This document shows, one piece after another, positions 1 through 10,867 of a DNA stretch of 64,000 bases (positions are counted from its first letter, which is position 1; each line of letters starts with the position of its first letter). The notes under the pieces are model-generated. The model did not search any database and had not been told where the DNA came from. It was given only the letters and a program-made list of their open reading frames with translations. The DNA is from Zeus faber (Eukaryota > Chordata > Actinopteri > Zeiformes > Zeidae): assembly GCA_960531495.1 (NCBI GenBank), contig OY482866.1, forward strand, positions 12,857,865 to 12,921,864, in the 5' to 3' direction. The translations under genes and the position numbers were made by a program.

Positions 1-136
1 GTCCTGTTATTTCCTCGAGGCTTCCGGATCGGCCGCCGCCGTTATTTCGCTCCTCGCTGCGGTCGCGCTCACCGCCCCCGGTGCGTCGACCGAAAAGGCT
101 GCGCCCGCCTCGGATCGCGTCTTTTCAAACTCGAAG
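1..136 (+). other. tifa: tifa 5' leader exon (3' end) with donor
   Basis: GC-rich, CpG-rich sequence ends in CGAAG followed by a consensus donor GTAAGT at 137. The next good acceptor on this strand (CTACAG, AG at 781-782) lies one base before the tifa start codon. I therefore read this as a non-coding first exon, with intron 137-782. The transcription start may lie outside the window. The high CpG content suggests it is part of the promoter CpG island. The junction is inferred, not proven. Confidence 0.55.
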
Positions 137-783
137 GTAAGTCGCTGCGCTTATTCAAAAGGACAAAACAAACAAACAAAAAAAAACAACAACAACAAAA
201 AACAAAACACAAAACAGTACGAAGGCAAATCAAATACGAATGTTTATTACTACCGTACTATTTATTTTTGTATATTCAAAAAAAAAAAACGATTCAAGTT
301 TTATTTGCGGTCCTTAAAAAGTATCGACATGTGTTCAGCTCATTTTTACAAATATCAGGACCGAGTCATGAAATCGTTTTGCATTAAAATCTATTAGTTT
401 AATTTCAAGTTGTTGATGTAACCAATTATATACTGGTTGGTTTTATTCCATTATTTCTTAAATATTATATATATATATAGATATAATTTTTTTTTTATTA
501 TTCTGATACCTGCTTACATTTAATCTTTAATAGTAATTTTCCCAACTTCCCTTTGGCTTCTGTGTCTTGTGCTCTCAACTAGTAAGGCGCACAATTCCTC
601 CTTTTTTTCATGTGAATTGTTAATAGCTTTATTTCTTACTGTTTAATGTTCATGTTTATTGTATAACCCCGTTTTCTAGTTTTCAGGCTTATTGTATATC
701 ACCAGTTTTTTTTCCCCTGCATGATTTTGTAGCTGAAATTTCCCTCCGGGGATCGACAGAGTATCCATCCATCCATCTACAGC

Positions 784-1374
784 ATGGAGACGGAGGAGAA
801 TCTGACTTGCCTACACATCAAGCTGTACCACCCCGGCAGCTTCCGGGGCCAGTTCGGTCGGCTCCCACAGGGCCGCAGGCACTGCCACTGTGCGGACGAG
901 CCCCTGCGGTTCGGCCGGGACCCCCAGGTCTGCACGTTTGAGCTGCCCGACAACAGGGTCTCCCGCAAACAGTTGGCCCTCCAGGCCTTCCGCGCTCCCG
1001 TGGTCCCCGACATGCTCTTCGCCCTTCAGAACCTGAGCCAGAAGGGACGGATGCTGGTGGACGGCTCGCCGCTCGGCTACCTGGAGAGGGCGGAGCTCGG
1101 GGACGAGGCTCTGATCGCGTTCGGCGAGTACGAGATGCTCGTCCGACGGGAGAGGGGCGAGGCCAAGGATAAATTCGAGGTGGAGTTCGAAATACTCGGA
1201 GCCCCTCCGTCCGCCAGGGAGATGGTGGCGGGCGTAGCGGGCATGACGCCAGTACCCGAAACGGGCTCAGGTCACGGTGCCGACACCTATGGCTTTCCAG
1301 CCGAACTGAGTCGTGGACCTTTGGAGACAGATGAGACGCTCATGTGGCGATCATCAACAAGCGAGATGCTGTGA
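784..1374 (+). CDS. tifa: TIFA, TRAF-interacting protein with FHA domain
   Basis: A 196-aa protein in one coding exon. TIFA is a cytosolic adaptor: after sensing of bacterial ADP-heptose by ALPK1 it is phosphorylated near the N-terminus, oligomerises through its FHA domain and activates TRAF6 and NF-kB. The N-terminus TEENLTCL aligns with human TEETVTCL, so Thr3 is the likely equivalent of human phospho-Thr9. The FHA core is visible as RFGRD (about residues 39-43), VSRKQ (about 59-63) and NLSQKGRMLVDGSPLGY (about 83-99). The C-terminal PLETDE fits the TRAF6-binding pattern P-x-E-x-x-acidic. Length is close to human (184 aa). The start is the first ATG after the acceptor and aligns with the family N-terminus. 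Identification is from remembered family sequence; no search was run. Confidence 0.93.
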   Translation: METEENLTCLHIKLYHPGSFRGQFGRLPQGRRHCHCADEPLRFGRDPQVCTFELPDNRVSRKQLALQAFRAPVVPDMLFALQNLSQKGRMLVDGSPLGYLERAELGDEALIAFGEYEMLVRRERGEAKDKFEVEFEILGAPPSAREMVAGVAGMTPVPETGSGHGADTYGFPAELSRGPLETDETLMWRSSTSEML

Positions 1375-2376
1375 ACTGTAGTGGACAAAAACATGTTTTG
1401 CTAAACATTACTAAGTAATTTAGAGTAATGTTTGTAATGTATATTGAATGTAGCTTGAAACATTAGGCACAATTCTATGCAACGTTTACCCCGATCAGCC
1501 ACAACATTAAAACCACTGACCGGCGAAGTGAAAAACGTTGGTCATCTCGATCCAAATGGCACCTGTCAACGTTGGGATGTATTGGGCTAGACAACTCGGT
1601 GAGAGCGTCTCCAAAACGGCAGGTCTTGTTGGGGTGATCCCGGTATGCAGTGGTTAGTACCTACCAAAAGTGGTCCAAGGAAGAACAACCGGTGAACCGG
1701 CGACAGGGTCGTGGGCGCCCATGGGCTCATCAATGCTGGCTATGATAGAAAGGTGTCAGGTCAAACAGTGCACCGCCGCTTGCTGCGTATGGAACTGCGT
1801 CGCCGCAGACCGGTCAGAGCGCCCGTGCCGACCCGTCCACCACTGAGTGGCTACAATGGGCACGCGAGCGTCAGAACTGGACCATGGAGCGATGGGAGAA
1901 GGTGGCCTGGCCTGATGAATCGCCTTTTCTTCGACATCATGTGGGTGGCCGGGGTGAGGGTCCGATCCGATGGCGCATCTGTGGGATGGGCTGGAACGAG
2001 CCTGATCTCTGGGGGCCCCACCTCACAACCTCCAGGACTTAAAAGGATCTGCTGCAAACGTCTTGGTGCCAGATAACCACAGGACACCTTCAGAGGTCTT
2101 GTGGAGTCCATGCCTCCACGGGTCAGAGCTGTTTTGGCGGCACAAGGGGGAGCTACACGATATTAGTGCTTATCAGTGGTGGTTTTAATGTTGTGGCTGA
2201 TCGGTGTATAAGTACTTTGGATGGTTAGTACCTATTATTCTATACCCAAAAACTGTAATCCTGAAAGGCTATGCAGTAAAATGGAAAAACTTTGTATTGC
2301 CTTTTGTTTTGTTTTTTAAACCTTTTTATCTGCATTTAATTATTTGCCTTTGTAACTTTTGTGTTGTTTAAATAAA
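1375..2376 (+). other. tifa: Presumed tifa 3' UTR with poly(A) signal at 2371-2376
   Basis: No coding potential is seen after the tifa stop. The first clear AATAAA on this strand is at 2371-2376. If it is used, the 3' UTR is about 1 kb and contains the whole Tc1 derivative at 1487-2208. An earlier, non-canonical poly(A) site is possible. Confidence 0.4.
1487..2208 (+). mobile_element. Tc1/mariner-type element, internally deleted, copy 1
   Basis: The ends are inverted repeats: CCGATCAGCCACAACATTAA on the left, and its complement (TTAATGTTGTGGCTGATCGG, 2185-2204) on the right. Both ends are flanked by TA, as expected for Tc1/mariner insertion. The inside holds two pieces of a transposase gene: the N-terminal DNA-binding part (about 1640-1950) and the C-terminal end (about 1975-2165). 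They are joined directly, with the catalytic middle missing, so the copy cannot encode a working transposase. A second copy with the same structure lies at 19800-20399. Confidence 0.85.
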
Positions 2377-2399
2377 AAATATGGAACAATGACTTGTCG

Positions 2400-4500
2400 A
2401 GTTGAGACTGTAGATTTGACATCCACTGACAAAGCCCACGACCTCTGTTCCTACGGAGCCAGTTTTCCCTGAAATCCTTCCGATTGATTTACCTTTATCT
2501 CTTGGGTGCTCACATTACAGCCCCACAACACTGAACAAAAGAGGCACCGCTTGAACTCCCTTAACCAGGATGCTATCAGTACTTTTCCACATGCTGGCCA
2601 AGGTGAGTTGAAGGGTCACTTGGCTTATAATATGGGCTGCTCACGATGTAACTGCTATTGTTCCCAAGCCAAGCGATAAAACTTTCCATAGATGTCATGT
2701 AACCTCTGCTCCCGGATATAAACTCTAACCAGCAGCAATGTTGTGCATCAGCTTTAAAAAAAAAAAAAAAAAAAAAAAAAGTAAAAGGAGAAGAGGAAAA
2801 TGAAACCTCAGTTTCGCCTTGGACATCTGCAGCCATAAAGGCCGTGCTGTGGCTAATTTAGGAATGTGTTTCTCAATCAGTTCCCTGCTGAGCTGTTTTA
2901 TGTAGTGTGAAGTACGTTACTGTCGTGATGAGAATGTGGTCAAGCACATTACTACTTTGATACTGTGGAGTACGACACGCTGATTGAGGCACAGAACAAC
3001 TTTGTCAACGTAAACTTTTTATTGGTGGTGCAAATCCTTAAAAACACTACAAACATTCAGATCCTTGGTGGAGTACAAGTATTTGACCAGCATGCGTTGG
3101 AACTTTACTGTAGCCGGTACTTTGGTTAGAAGACGTTTTCCCACCAGCCTCCTTCGTATATACAAACAGCATCAACCCACATATACTGAACCTCATCTTC
3201 ATGACTTACAAACATGGCGTACAGAAAAGACAGCCTATCAACAAATACAAACAGTAACGGAAACCTGAACCTTTCAGGAAAGGTGTTTTCCAGGATAACT
3301 TATTTGGTGAACTTAAGGTAGCGTCGAGCCACTTTCCCCACAATGGAATCCATAACACGGCTGGATAAAGGAAAATATACGGCAAAGGCAGTCATTCCCA
3401 CCTCACCTCATTCAAAACTCTGTATTGAGTCTGGTTTAATAATTTTGGGGTTATGTGGGAACATACTGCACCCGTTCTACCTCTCCCGGTCCGCTCCTCC
3501 CCTCTCCAGCTCCTCGCTCCGGTGCAGCCAACGGGCAAGCAGAGCGCTCGTGCCCGGAGTCCCCCCGCACCTCACCCCCAACTGTTTAAAGACACATCTG
3601 GTGTCCCGAGTACCCGTAGAAACATGGCGGTGCAACATGGCGGGCTGGATGGAAGAGGCCTCGGCCCCTATATAGATATAAGCGGCTCATTCGACGGTTA
3701 CAAAAACGCCATTCTTCTTTCCGTCAATTTCAATTGTTTCAATTTAAGACGCACTACAACCTCAGCCGAGTCCGTTCTGCTGGACGCCACCAAATCTCAC
3801 ACACTGGTGCTTTTCCAGCCAAGATCCAAGTACCGTCTGTTTTGTGAATACCAACACGACTACGTTGCACCTTTCATCCACAGCAGCTGCATCCGGGATC
3901 GTCCGGTCTGGGGATTTATTGAGCTTGGACGACCCCGCCGGCTCGCCAGAACACACGCCTGGGGAGAGAGGAGCCGAGTGTGAGCACAAGGATTACCAGA
4001 GGGACAAACAGACAAACAAAAGAGTTTTGCTTTCTTGCCGTCGCCGAAGCAGAACCTACCTCGCGCTTGCAGGACGTTGCACGGGCAGCACAGCTCGACT
4101 TACCCGGTCGGTGCGCGGCACTCGCCACACCTGTGCGGAGATCAAGGGTCTAACAACCTACAAAGAGCAAAAATACTAAGGATACCAGTACTTCACACAA
4201 TGAGTGAACGGGCATATTCACAGGGAAAGCAGTAACATTAATGGCGGGGATGGAATTAATTCCTGGGCCGGCTGCCGCGAGACATTTTTGGCCGGCCGAC
4301 TGATGCAGTAATGCGAGAGACTCCACACCGCTATCCAACTGCGAAAGGATGGACGACAGTGCAGTGGGTGGTGCGTCGGAAAGTGAAGAAGTGACATAAC
4401 GTAAACAAGGCATTTTAAAGTGTTGGTGCAGGGTGGCTCCACCGTTCGTTGCCGAGCTCACGGGGCCCGCCCGGCGGAAGGAATGATTCGAGTTAGGACG
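2400..4500. other. Intergenic region without a recognised gene
   Basis: Contains an (A)n tract at about 2756-2780 and no ORF that I recognise. The part at 3480-4140 is GC-richer. It has two ATGGCGG boxes (YY1-like) near 3624-3645, a TATATAGATATA stretch near 3669, and a minus-strand AATAAA near 3918. It could be a solo LTR or an old promoter. I found no matching second LTR, so I leave it unassigned. Confidence 0.4.
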
Positions 4501-4517
4501 TCGTTTTTGGGGGTCAC

Positions 4518-5228
4518 ATGTGTTTATTAAAAAGTATTGGAAATCAAAGGCAATCGGAAGAAAAATAAAACCATACATAACGCTGCTGTAGGGCTTCTAC
4601 GGCCGCCAAAGAGCTCAGGCCGCATCTAAAAACGTTTAAATTAAACATACATGGGAAATTTTTATCTGTCATGCAAAACATGCGACGCAAAAAAAATAGT
4701 GGGTTAACTGAACAAACCAAAATGTAGGTCTTGTGACCAGTCCACAGAACACTCCTGACCACCTTAAATGTTACTTCCTACATATTGTCACTTAACTGAT
4801 TATTCCCTTGAGATCTTTTTTTTTTTTTTTTTTTCCCCCCAGAGGGCATGTTTATTTTTGTCGAAATCAAAAAGCAGAGTAAAGAGATAACGTGGATCAA
4901 CAATGCTGCGTTTAACTGAGGAAGACTTAAGCACCCAATACCAGCAATGTCAACTGCAAACAATTTAAGGCTTTTTAAACAGCAAGACAAGCAGAATAGG
5001 AAAAAAAAAAAAAAAAGGCAAAAAAGAAAAAGGACAACAGCTTAATAGGAGATTGTGACTCGGAAACAGGGAACCGTATGTTTTTAAGTACGGCGCAGTC
5101 CGCAATACAGTAGCTTCCAGTACGCCTCAGGCGAGCGCAACGCAATCCGCCGGAGACTATGGGGGGGATGTGTGTATAGCGCCACGTGCATCAGCAGACG
5201 ACGACGACGATCTTGTCATAGTCTAAAC
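4518..5228 (-). other. 3' UTR exon of the RBM4/RBM14-like gene
   Basis: On the minus strand an acceptor (CTTTCCAG, AG at 5230-5229) follows the donor at 5542-5537, which lies just past the stop codon. The exon beyond it is non-coding. Minus-strand AATAAA signals occur near 4850 and near 4525, so the transcript could end at either. The stop codon is only 13 nt before the junction, too close to trigger nonsense-mediated decay under the usual 50-nt rule. Confidence 0.5.
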
Positions 5229-5555
5229 CTGGAAAGAGAGCAAACCACACAGGTCAAGCGCGTTTTACCCCTTTGGACTCGCGCAAGTCTGATGTTTTTA
5301 GTTGTCAGTAATAACTTAAAATTTACCCAACCTCATTAACTTCCTGAACATGGAGGTCTGGGTCGAAATGTATTATGTGCTAAACCTTTTAAAGAGATCG
5401 GATTTTAAGCGAGATTGTGCCTTCAGCGATGGCTTCAGCTTCTTTTTGTTCGCTTGTTTGTTTGCTTTACGCCAATCTGCCGGATTCCCGTTGGTTTATG
5501 AGTAACAAGGTTGTTTCACCGATCCCCCCACGGCTCACTCACCTTGTGTCATTGC

Positions 5556-7215
5556 CTAAAAGCCGGCGTAGTGGGGTGGCGGTGGAGGCACTCCGCCGCC
5601 AGCATACGGGTCCCGGGGACGGGGGACGGCGTACATGGGGGGCCTCGACCCCGGAGACAGCCGGGATCGCTCGTAGGGGTAGCCGTTGCCGGCAGGAGGC
5701 ACAGGGGGGAGCGGGACTCGCCTGACGGGGCTCCTGTCGCGGCCGTAGAAGGAGCCGGCAGGGGGCGGTGGCAGCGGCCGCCGGTCATACGGATCACCGG
5801 CCGCGGGCGCCAGGCGCTCCCTACCGGGGCCCGAGGGGGGAGGCGGAGGGGGCGGTATGGGCGCCGCTCGCCTGTCGTCGTAGGGTCGGGCTCTGTACTT
5901 CTCGTAGTAGTCCACCACCCCGTAGCCGCCCGGCTCCGGGTAGCCCGCTCGCCTCGGGGGGAGGGGTGGCGGAGGGGGAGGGGGGTAGCCCGGCATGGGG
6001 CCTCCGTGCATGCCGTCAGGCCCTTCCCCCGGGAAGGGGGGAGGGTAATAACCCCCCCCCTGCATTGGCATGCCATACTCATCCTCCGCTCCTCGTGGGC
6101 GACTCTTCGAAAGCTGAACATGAATGCGCTTTGCTGAAAATGTGAAAAAAAAAAAAAAAACAAACAAACAAGATGTGTTTAGCTGCTGCATGCACATCTT
6201 ACTGCTAAAGGAGTTTATGAGGGCACATTTTTCCAAACCACTGCGATGGCAATCTAGTGTACTTGTCAGAGCTCACTGGGTGTGCAGTGAAACATTTTCA
6301 AATTGCACTTTAGTTTTTTTTATTCTCGAAAATCATCGAGAGCACGCCCTCATTTACAATGATCATGAGTGCGTCACAATAAACGGATAAACACACAAAA
6401 AAGCAACTTGAAATAAGCTTGCGTTGCAAGATTCAAATCACAAGGTGGTACAAATTAATCAGTCTCAGCCAACCTCAAGTTTCACACTGAAAGTAAGAAC
6501 TTTTTGCCGGCCCCAATAATAATAATACTGTGCATGATGTTTCGAGTGGTTAACGTGAGTGTGCCCGGGCACGAAAAAAGTTGGCAAACACCCCACATTA
6601 GAGCTGAGCATATACCATAAGTGAAAGAACGCCCATCAGCATCGGGGCATATTTATGCAAAAATATATTATTTTGTTCTTGTTCAAATAAATCTTGCCAC
6701 CGCACCCTAAAGTGGTGATATTTAAACATCATACAAAAATCCAAACACGGACAAATTTCATGATGACGGCAGTACAAAACAGAGCATGATAGGTCCAGAC
6801 GCTCACCGTGGAACTCTGTGTTGTCCAGTCCCTTTATGGCATCCATGGCCTCGTCAGAGTTGCTCATGTGGACGAAGGCGAAATTCTTGACGATGGCACA
6901 CTCCGTCACCGTGCCGTACTCTTCAAACAGAGTGCGGAGCTCGTCGTCGAAGCCCTTCTCCACGTTGGCGACGTGGAGCTTGACCGGGCACTGGTTCTTC
7001 CCTCGACTGGGCTCCACGTTGATGGGCCGGCCGTGCAGCTTGAAGAGGTGAAGCTCTCGGATGGCCTTGGTGGCCGACTTCCTGTCCTCCATGTGGACAA
7101 AGGCATAGTTCTTGTACTTGGCGCACTCCGTCACCGTGCCGTACGGCGTGAACAGACCCTCGATTTCCTCCTTCTCCGCCTCCTGAGCTAGGTTTCCGAT
7201 AAATATCTTCACCAT
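5556..7215 (-). CDS. Two-RRM RNA-binding protein, RBM4/RBM14 (lark-like) family
   Basis: Coding exons complement(6807..7215) and complement(5556..6133), joined in phase 1 to give 328 aa. RRM1 (about residues 3-68) has RNP2 IFIGNL and RNP1 [11 protein letters not shown]2 (about 78-145) has RNP2 LHVANV and RNP1 KNFAFVHM. The tail is rich in Pro, Gly, Tyr and Arg and contains [10 protein letters not shown], a motif shared by RBM4 and RBM14. Family members act in alternative splicing, translation control and coactivation in the nucleus. The CCHC zinc knuckle that follows RRM2 in RBM4 is absent, which favours an RBM14-like or lark-like paralog, so I give no symbol. The start ATG lies 10 nt after a good acceptor (CTTTCAG, AG at 7227-7226), so most of the 5' UTR is in an upstream exon. 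The donor is GTGAGC at 6806-6801. Confidence 0.88.
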
Positions 7216-7696
7216 CGCTGCGCCACTGAAAGTGTCAGAATGGTACAAGTTAGCCCACTGTGTGTACTTATAGAGTCACTGCGGAGACGTGTGATCTTAA
7301 CAGACCAGAGCAAACGGTGGCGATCAAGCATCGGTGCCTCACTCAGTAACACGTGCAGAGAAATGTCCTTATTTTGACCACAGAAGACGTGGACACACAA
7401 AACAACCAGTGGATTCCAGATGCGTGCGTACCAGCCACTTCTGTTCTCACCCACATGCATATGTGGAACCACATGTCTGTTTCCACAACTTTTAACCACT
7501 ATAAATCACTGCCCCATTTCACCACATAAGAAAGAAATGACTCATGTCACACATATGCAGTGTCTCCTCTGAAGTGACTGGTGCTGGTTTGGGCTGTAAT
7601 AAAGGAGGCAGTGGGTGTTAAGTCATAAATACATAAAACATCAATTGATATAAAAGTTTCTTTCTATTTATAAATTGAATGGAGGCTGGATGGGCG

Positions 7697-8095
7697 GGCT
7701 GCCTGCGGTTATCTGTGTTCGTGTTTGGGCGTACACCGATGGCCCATCGCCATTTTTTTATTATACAGAAATAAAACCCAAATAAAAAGATGTTTTTAAA
7801 TTTTCACGTATCAGCACTGACGCTCATCAAATGAAAAAAAATAAATCCCATTTTTTTAAAAACACTAAGCGTGTTATCGATACCTAGTCTGACGCTACAA
7901 AAGTGAGTGGCTGCTTGTGCGCACAGCAGAGTCACAGCAGAGTCACAGCAGTCTGCCTATCGCAGGAGAGAAGGCTGTTGGAGACCTTAGGTCAGGTGTA
8001 GATCAGGACATGTCTCCTTCCACCCGTAATTAGCGCCTGCACATAACAGGGACACTCCAGGCACCCCCCGCTACTCTAAACACTGTCCAGCACTC
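7697..8095 (+). repeat. Dispersed repeat C, copy 1 (likely non-autonomous DNA transposon)
   Basis: Shares several blocks with 62483-62705 in the same order: GGGCGTACACCGAT, GTCTGACGCTACAAAAGTGA, GGCTGCT, a GGAGAGAAG block, and CCGTAATTAGCGCC. The copies have diverged by point changes and small indels. I cannot name the family; a hAT-like element is a guess. Confidence 0.6.
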
Positions 8096-8439
8096 GTAAT
8101 AAATGAGTTTGATTTATGGTACTATTAAAACTTGTGTGGATATGTAGCTGTCACGGCATAGAGGCTTGTAGCCAGGAAACGGAGGGCGGAGGGGAGGACT
8201 TGGTCAGGAGATGGTCTAGAGTGGGAGCGGTTGGCCTGTTGACTGAGTTATTACATTTATAATGCACTCTTATCCCTTTGGCGCACACAGTAGTATAACA
8301 ACAATGCTAAATATCTCCATGCCCGCAAAGGTGAATAATTTGTAGTCCGGGTGTGTAGTTAACCGACGGAATGTACAACGGCGTTAATTGAAGGTCCGAG
8401 AATTTTGACCAGTTGTTCTGATGTTCATGTTACATTGAG

Positions 8440-9250
8440 TTTAAGTTCGCTATGTCACTTTCGAGAACTGAGGACTTTATGGCTACTTTCACACTGCAGG
8501 CAAAAGTGGCACCATCTCATTTTTTAACTCATGTGACAGATGTGTTTTTCCCCCATAACAGTGTGAACAGTACAAACCAGATATTTGACCTTCTGAATTC
8601 TGATTTTGGGCCACTTTCATGCGCGGTCCTAAATCGGATACCGGTCAGATTTTTCGCAATGCGACCTTGGTCTGAGCGGTCATATCACGTCAATCTAGAG
8701 CAGCATATGTCACAATTCGGCGCTGGCGGGAGTCACTCGGTGAAAACAAACATGGAAGACAGCTGTGATGGAGGGAGTTAGTGGAGGGACAGTGAGGTGT
8801 CACCGAGTACCTCATAGGTGTTCACATCACAATCCCGGCTGTCAACCGATTTGATATTCAAATGGAAAACCAAAAAATGACCTTTGAATCTGAAAAATTA
8901 ACATTCGGGGGGGAAAAAAAACATCCGGCGTTGGAGCAGAAATGTAATATTGTTTATAACAATGTGGCGCGCATACACGCAGATTCATCTTTGTGCGCTG
9001 TGCCTAAGTGAATGAGCGTTGTCCGTGCGCCACTTTGTGCGCTGGGACGTCCAGGGCTCTGGATCCAAAAATTTCATCTGCAAGCTTGAGCCGAGGTCCG
9101 CCGCCCCAAGCCGCCGAAAACCGCTGCGCCGGGCAACATTTGCTCACGTGCGTGCCGCACGTGGCATGTTTTGGTGCCTCTGCGCGCGCCGGTCAGTGCA
9201 GGGCCGCGACCCCTTCACGCTGGAGACTGATATTGGCCACCTTTTAAAAA
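8440..9250. other. Anonymous repeat-like sequence
   Basis: The stretch GGTCAGATTTTTCGCAATGC and its surroundings have the style of fish non-autonomous DNA transposons. I cannot place the ends, and no second copy lies in the window. The ORFs at 8452-8781 and 9019-9477 are not recognised. Confidence 0.25.
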
Positions 9251-10389
9251 AAAAAAACAATAACGGGAACAGCCAAATCGGATCCGAGCAACAGAACCCG
9301 AAGGCTTTGCAGTGTGGACGAGGCCAGAGACTTGTGCGGATAGAAGAGGACAACAAGAACAAATCCAACGCATTGATTATACATTTACCCCCCCCCCCCA
9401 TCATACAAGACCCGCGTCAACCTCTACCTCAAAACCCAAGATGGCTTCCGCACATAAACAATATGGGAAAGCTGTAGTAAGGGCTGCGATATTGAATGCT
9501 GTTGTTTTCTTTATGAAGTCTATTTGGACGTGAACGTGTAGAGGTTGATGGACCCCCCCACCCTCCCCTCCATCCCCGGACCCCGCTGTGTGTTCTGTCA
9601 TCGGGTCTGTATTCTGAAATCACAAGCACAACAAAGGAGGCGTCCATCTTGGGTTTCCCCACTTCTCACACCGGGACGCGGTCAACTCGGGTGTGTCGTC
9701 ATTCCCAGCTCCGACTTCCGAGGTGAACGGAACGCGTCATCAATTGAACCAGATACAAGCCCCAAGACAGCCGTGGGGGGGGGGGGGGGGGGTGTTCCCA
9801 AATAAAAGATAAACGCGTTGTTGTTGTTTTTACGAAACGTCATGTGATCGACGCTAAGTTGTGGTTGGCGTAGTGTGCGAATGCAACAACTTAGAACAAA
9901 CGTCATTAAGTCACTTGGATCGAATTGTGTCAACAAAGAAGAAGCCTTCGCTAAGATAGGCTCGGTGATACCCCCATTTTTTTTTTTTTTTTTGCTTTAA
10001 TTTAAAGCAAGTATCCACGATTACATATCCAATTTGTGTCCGTGAACAAGGCCCGCGGAGAGAGAGACACGCTCGGAAAACTATTCGGTGAGAGCAAGCG
10101 CCGCGGCCGCGGCTGCAAGGCGAATTGAGCGCTCGCCAGCTTCGCGCCCGCCCCGAACGCTCCCCTCCCCTCCCGGTTAACAGCCCCGACACCTGGACGA
10201 TACAAAAACAGACAAAACACTTGGAGCCGGGCGACGTTTTGGCTTCTCCGCACGCGGCGCCCCGGTCGATCTCCGCCCCTCGGCTAAACTCTCTCGCTCA
10301 ACCGGCTATGCTAGCGCTAGCCCGGGCCATTCGAACGGCGGCGTGGGCAGACTCGCCCCGGCCCCGGCTGAGGGGCGAGCTCCCGTGCG

Positions 10390-10433
10390 GAGGGTGCCTG
10401 CCTGCCTGCCTGCCCGCCTGCCTGCCTACCTAC
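10390..10433. repeat. (CCTG)n tetranucleotide tract
   Basis: About 11 imperfect CCTG/CCTA units. On the minus strand the tract reads GTAGGTAGGCAGGCAGGC and would form the very start of the RBM-like gene's first intron. Confidence 0.8.
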
Positions 10434-10720
10434 CGGTGTTCGTCGCCGTTGAAGTGGTGTCTTCGTGGGGAGGGAGGTGAGGAGTGAGAGTCGCGCCTCG
10501 ACAACTGAACTCAACACTGTGACGCGCGACGGCGAACTTGGCGCTCGTGTGGAGCTGCGACGGCCACGTGATTGTGACGTCACCGTGCCACCTGAACCGG
10601 AAGTCGCGCGGCGGCCTTGAGAGTTGTTTGTTTTGTTTTGTTTTGTTTGTTTGTTTTGTTTTGTTTTGTTTTGTTTTGTTTGTTTGTTTGTTTGCTTGTT
10701 TTGTAACGCACACTTTCCGG
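10434..10720 (-). promoter_or_regulatory. CpG-rich promoter / first exon candidate, RBM-like gene
   Basis: A CpG-rich block upstream of the minus-strand RBM-like gene. In about 40 bp it has an E-box CACGTG (10565-10570), a perfect CRE palindrome TGACGTCA (10575-10582) and an ETS site CCGGAAGT (10597-10604), a mix typical of TATA-less housekeeping promoters. A donor-like CACCG|GTAGGT follows on the minus strand. The link to the gene is inferred from orientation and distance (about 3.2 kb). A (TTTTG)n tract follows at 10624-10700. Confidence 0.45.
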
Positions 10721-10867
10721 AGGCTTCCCGTGCAGGCGACGACACGCGATACAACTATTCGAATAGTGCTTCAGTGAAAAGTAAGGAAGTGAGCAGCGGC
10801 CCGGGGTGATACGGCTCCACGCAGTGTCCTGACAGGGGCGGGGTTTGTTTTTTGTTTTTTTACATTT

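Larger units (their letters stand above)
7226..10434 (-). other. Probable first intron of the RBM-like gene
   Basis: Bounded on the minus strand by the acceptor at 7227-7226 and a plausible donor CACCG|GTAGGT at 10434/10433. It holds the repeat at 7697-8095 and anonymous repeat-like sequence at 8440-9250. It also holds a poly(G) run at about 9775-9792 and (T)n at 9978-9993. The ORFs seen here do not resemble proteins that I know. Confidence 0.35.

Noticed and set aside
3480..4140. Possible solo LTR with AATAAA on the minus strand
   Set aside because: No matching second LTR, no target duplication and no internal retroelement sequence seen; left as unassigned.
4150..4578. 142-codon minus-strand ORF
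   Set aside because: No recognisable family; it overlaps the possible far end of the RBM-like 3' UTR.
5511..6145. Plus-strand ORFs of 208 and 125 codons
   Set aside because: Antisense shadows of the GC-rich, proline-rich exon of the RBM-like gene.
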